From NCBI GenBank assembly GCA_043798375.1, contig JAZDOS010000049.1:1-22754 (forward strand): a DNA stretch of 22,754 nucleotides. Direction: 5' to 3'. A program made the position numbers and the translations under genes. Under the pieces are notes generated by a model that worked only from the letters and a program-made list of their open reading frames with translations, did no database searches and was not told the origin of the DNA. Shown here in pieces: positions 22,296 through 22,754 of the stretch. Within the stretch, counting starts at the first letter, position 1. Each line of letters opens with the position of its first letter. The stretch comes from JAPLMI01 sp043798375. Its GTDB lineage: Bacteria > Omnitrophota > Gorgyraeia > 2-01-FULL-45-10.

Positions 22296-22754
22296 ATGGA
22301 CGCTTGGCAAGCTAAAGATAGTAGTGTTCAGGAAGATCTGGGATCCAAACCGCTTATTATGGATCTGCAAAGTTCAAGAAATAAGCGATGGATTCGCATT
22401 ATCGCGCTGGTCCTCATTGTGGCTTTTATCAACCAGGACATCGTCTGGGCGCAGGGCGGCACTCCCGCTTGGTCAAAACCTGCCCCGTCTTCTAACCCCC
22501 CTCAATCTAACCAGGTTAGAATTGCCAGGATAACCATTCCCAAAGACGTAGCCGTAACCAAAGAGGTCTATAGCTCCTCTCAACGAACCAACGAACCAAC
22601 GAACCAACGAACTATAATAAACATCCAGGACGCCCACGCCTCATTAACAGCCCAGGAGTCCATATCTTCAATATTAGACAGCCTTGTAACTAACTATGAC
22701 CTGAAGCTTGTAGCCATAGAAGGCTCTTCAGGCTATATAGACACCTCGATACTT
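22296..22754 (+). CDS. N-terminus of a second giant paralogue (partial, runs off the window)
   Basis: The 153 visible codons start MDAWQAKDSSVQED and contain the leader block of the first gene: LIMD..SSRN, WIRIIALVLIVAFINQD, then IVWAQGGTPAW, giving a Sec signal peptide with cleavage after VWA. A variable linker follows, with an odd palindrome (22506-22520) and an 8-bp tandem repeat (22582-22613). The frame then enters the ChaN/TraB-like domain, INIQDAHASLTAQE, identical over 47 residues to the upstream gene. It was chosen over an overlapping frame at 22324-22533, which is a shadow. It has its own promoter and ribosome site. The full length is unknown, but the shared leader and domain suggest another very large protein. 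Confidence 0.93.
   Translation, partial: MDAWQAKDSSVQEDLGSKPLIMDLQSSRNKRWIRIIALVLIVAFINQDIVWAQGGTPAWSKPAPSSNPPQSNQVRIARITIPKDVAVTKEVYSSSQRTNEPTNQRTIINIQDAHASLTAQESISSILDSLVTNYDLKLVAIEGSSGYIDTSIL
22506..22520. repeat. Odd palindrome TCTAACC-A-GGTTAGA in coding leader
   Basis: A perfect 7-base inverted repeat around a central A. Its left arm also occurs as a direct repeat at 22491-22497. It sits at the place in the linker equivalent to GGTGCC-A-GGCACC in the first gene, and shares the CCAGG centre although the arms differ. Confidence 0.7.
22582..22613. repeat. 8-bp tandem repeat in coding leader
   Basis: Four copies of AACGAACC (the last ends in T) at 22582, 22590, 22598 and 22606. Translated in frame it gives RTNEPTNQRT. 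Eight is not a multiple of three, so a change of one or two units would shift the frame. The near-identical DNA shared with the first gene begins at the next base. Confidence 0.9.
22614..22754 (+). repeat. 141-bp near-identical direct repeat, copy 2
   Basis: Matches 737-877 at 138 of 141 bases, with only synonymous differences. It begins immediately after the 8-bp tandem repeat and continues past the right edge of the window. Confidence 0.95.

Noticed and set aside
22324..22533. A 69-codon plus-strand frame near the right edge
   Set aside because: It overlaps the true second gene in another frame. The frame starting at 22296 has the perfect ribosome site, the signal peptide and identity to the first giant.
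22582..22613. A CRISPR array or direct-repeat locus
   Set aside because: The repeats are 8 bp, contiguous and without spacers, and lie in frame inside a coding leader.

Overview
The window is dominated by one uninterrupted plus-strand reading frame of 7,201 codons (434-22039). It is followed, after 253 bases, by the first 153 codons of a second, related gene that runs off the right edge. No tRNA, rRNA, CRISPR array, transposase or plasmid/phage module is visible. A very large membrane protein with an unusual mix of enzymes, in a mid-GC genome, next to a paralogue with the same leader, most resembles the giant-gene loci known from uncultured Omnitrophota (former candidate phylum OP3). This placement is inference from gene architecture, not from a marker gene.

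Layout. Bases 1-433 are non-coding as far as I can tell: a short inverted repeat (13-33), a REP-like element (140-186), a sigma-70-type promoter (308-336), a leader hairpin with a T-run (359-380) and a GGGG-type ribosome site. The giant protein then reads, from N to C: Sec-type signal peptide or anchor ending VWA (residues 1-54); a hypervariable linker carrying an odd palindrome and a 14-base tandem repeat; a ChaN/TraB/EreA-like domain (about 100-560); a winged-helix-like segment (770-838); an Ala/Pro linker and a first membrane block; a beta-rich YD/MORN-like region; a long charged helical region; a clan GH-A (GH5-like) glycosidase domain with candidate catalytic E2753 and E2835; a second beta-rich region; two beta-sandwich-like segments; several membrane blocks; a processive-type GT2 glycosyltransferase with TKP, DAE, ED and QxxRW motifs; more membrane helices; an HEFAH zinc-protease-like motif; a SAM methyltransferase; a GNAT acetyltransferase; a final membrane helix; and an unassigned C-terminal domain.

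The core reading is a single-polypeptide envelope glycan machine: a membrane GT2 synthase covalently joined to an exported glycosidase and carbohydrate-binding-like domains, with modifying enzymes at the C-terminus. The cofactor-using domains (GT2, methyltransferase, GNAT) must face the cytoplasm, while the leader and glycosidase imply export, so the chain has to weave through the membrane or be processed.

The second gene (22296 onward) shares the leader block and, from the end of its own tandem repeat, is 138/141 identical at DNA level to the first gene, with all three differences synonymous. Both genes carry a non-triplet tandem repeat (14 bp versus 8 bp units) exactly at the upstream boundary of this near-identical tract. 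The interval between the genes contains a strong three-way-junction-like inverted repeat structure, a GC-rich hairpin and a separate promoter, so the two giants are probably transcribed independently.
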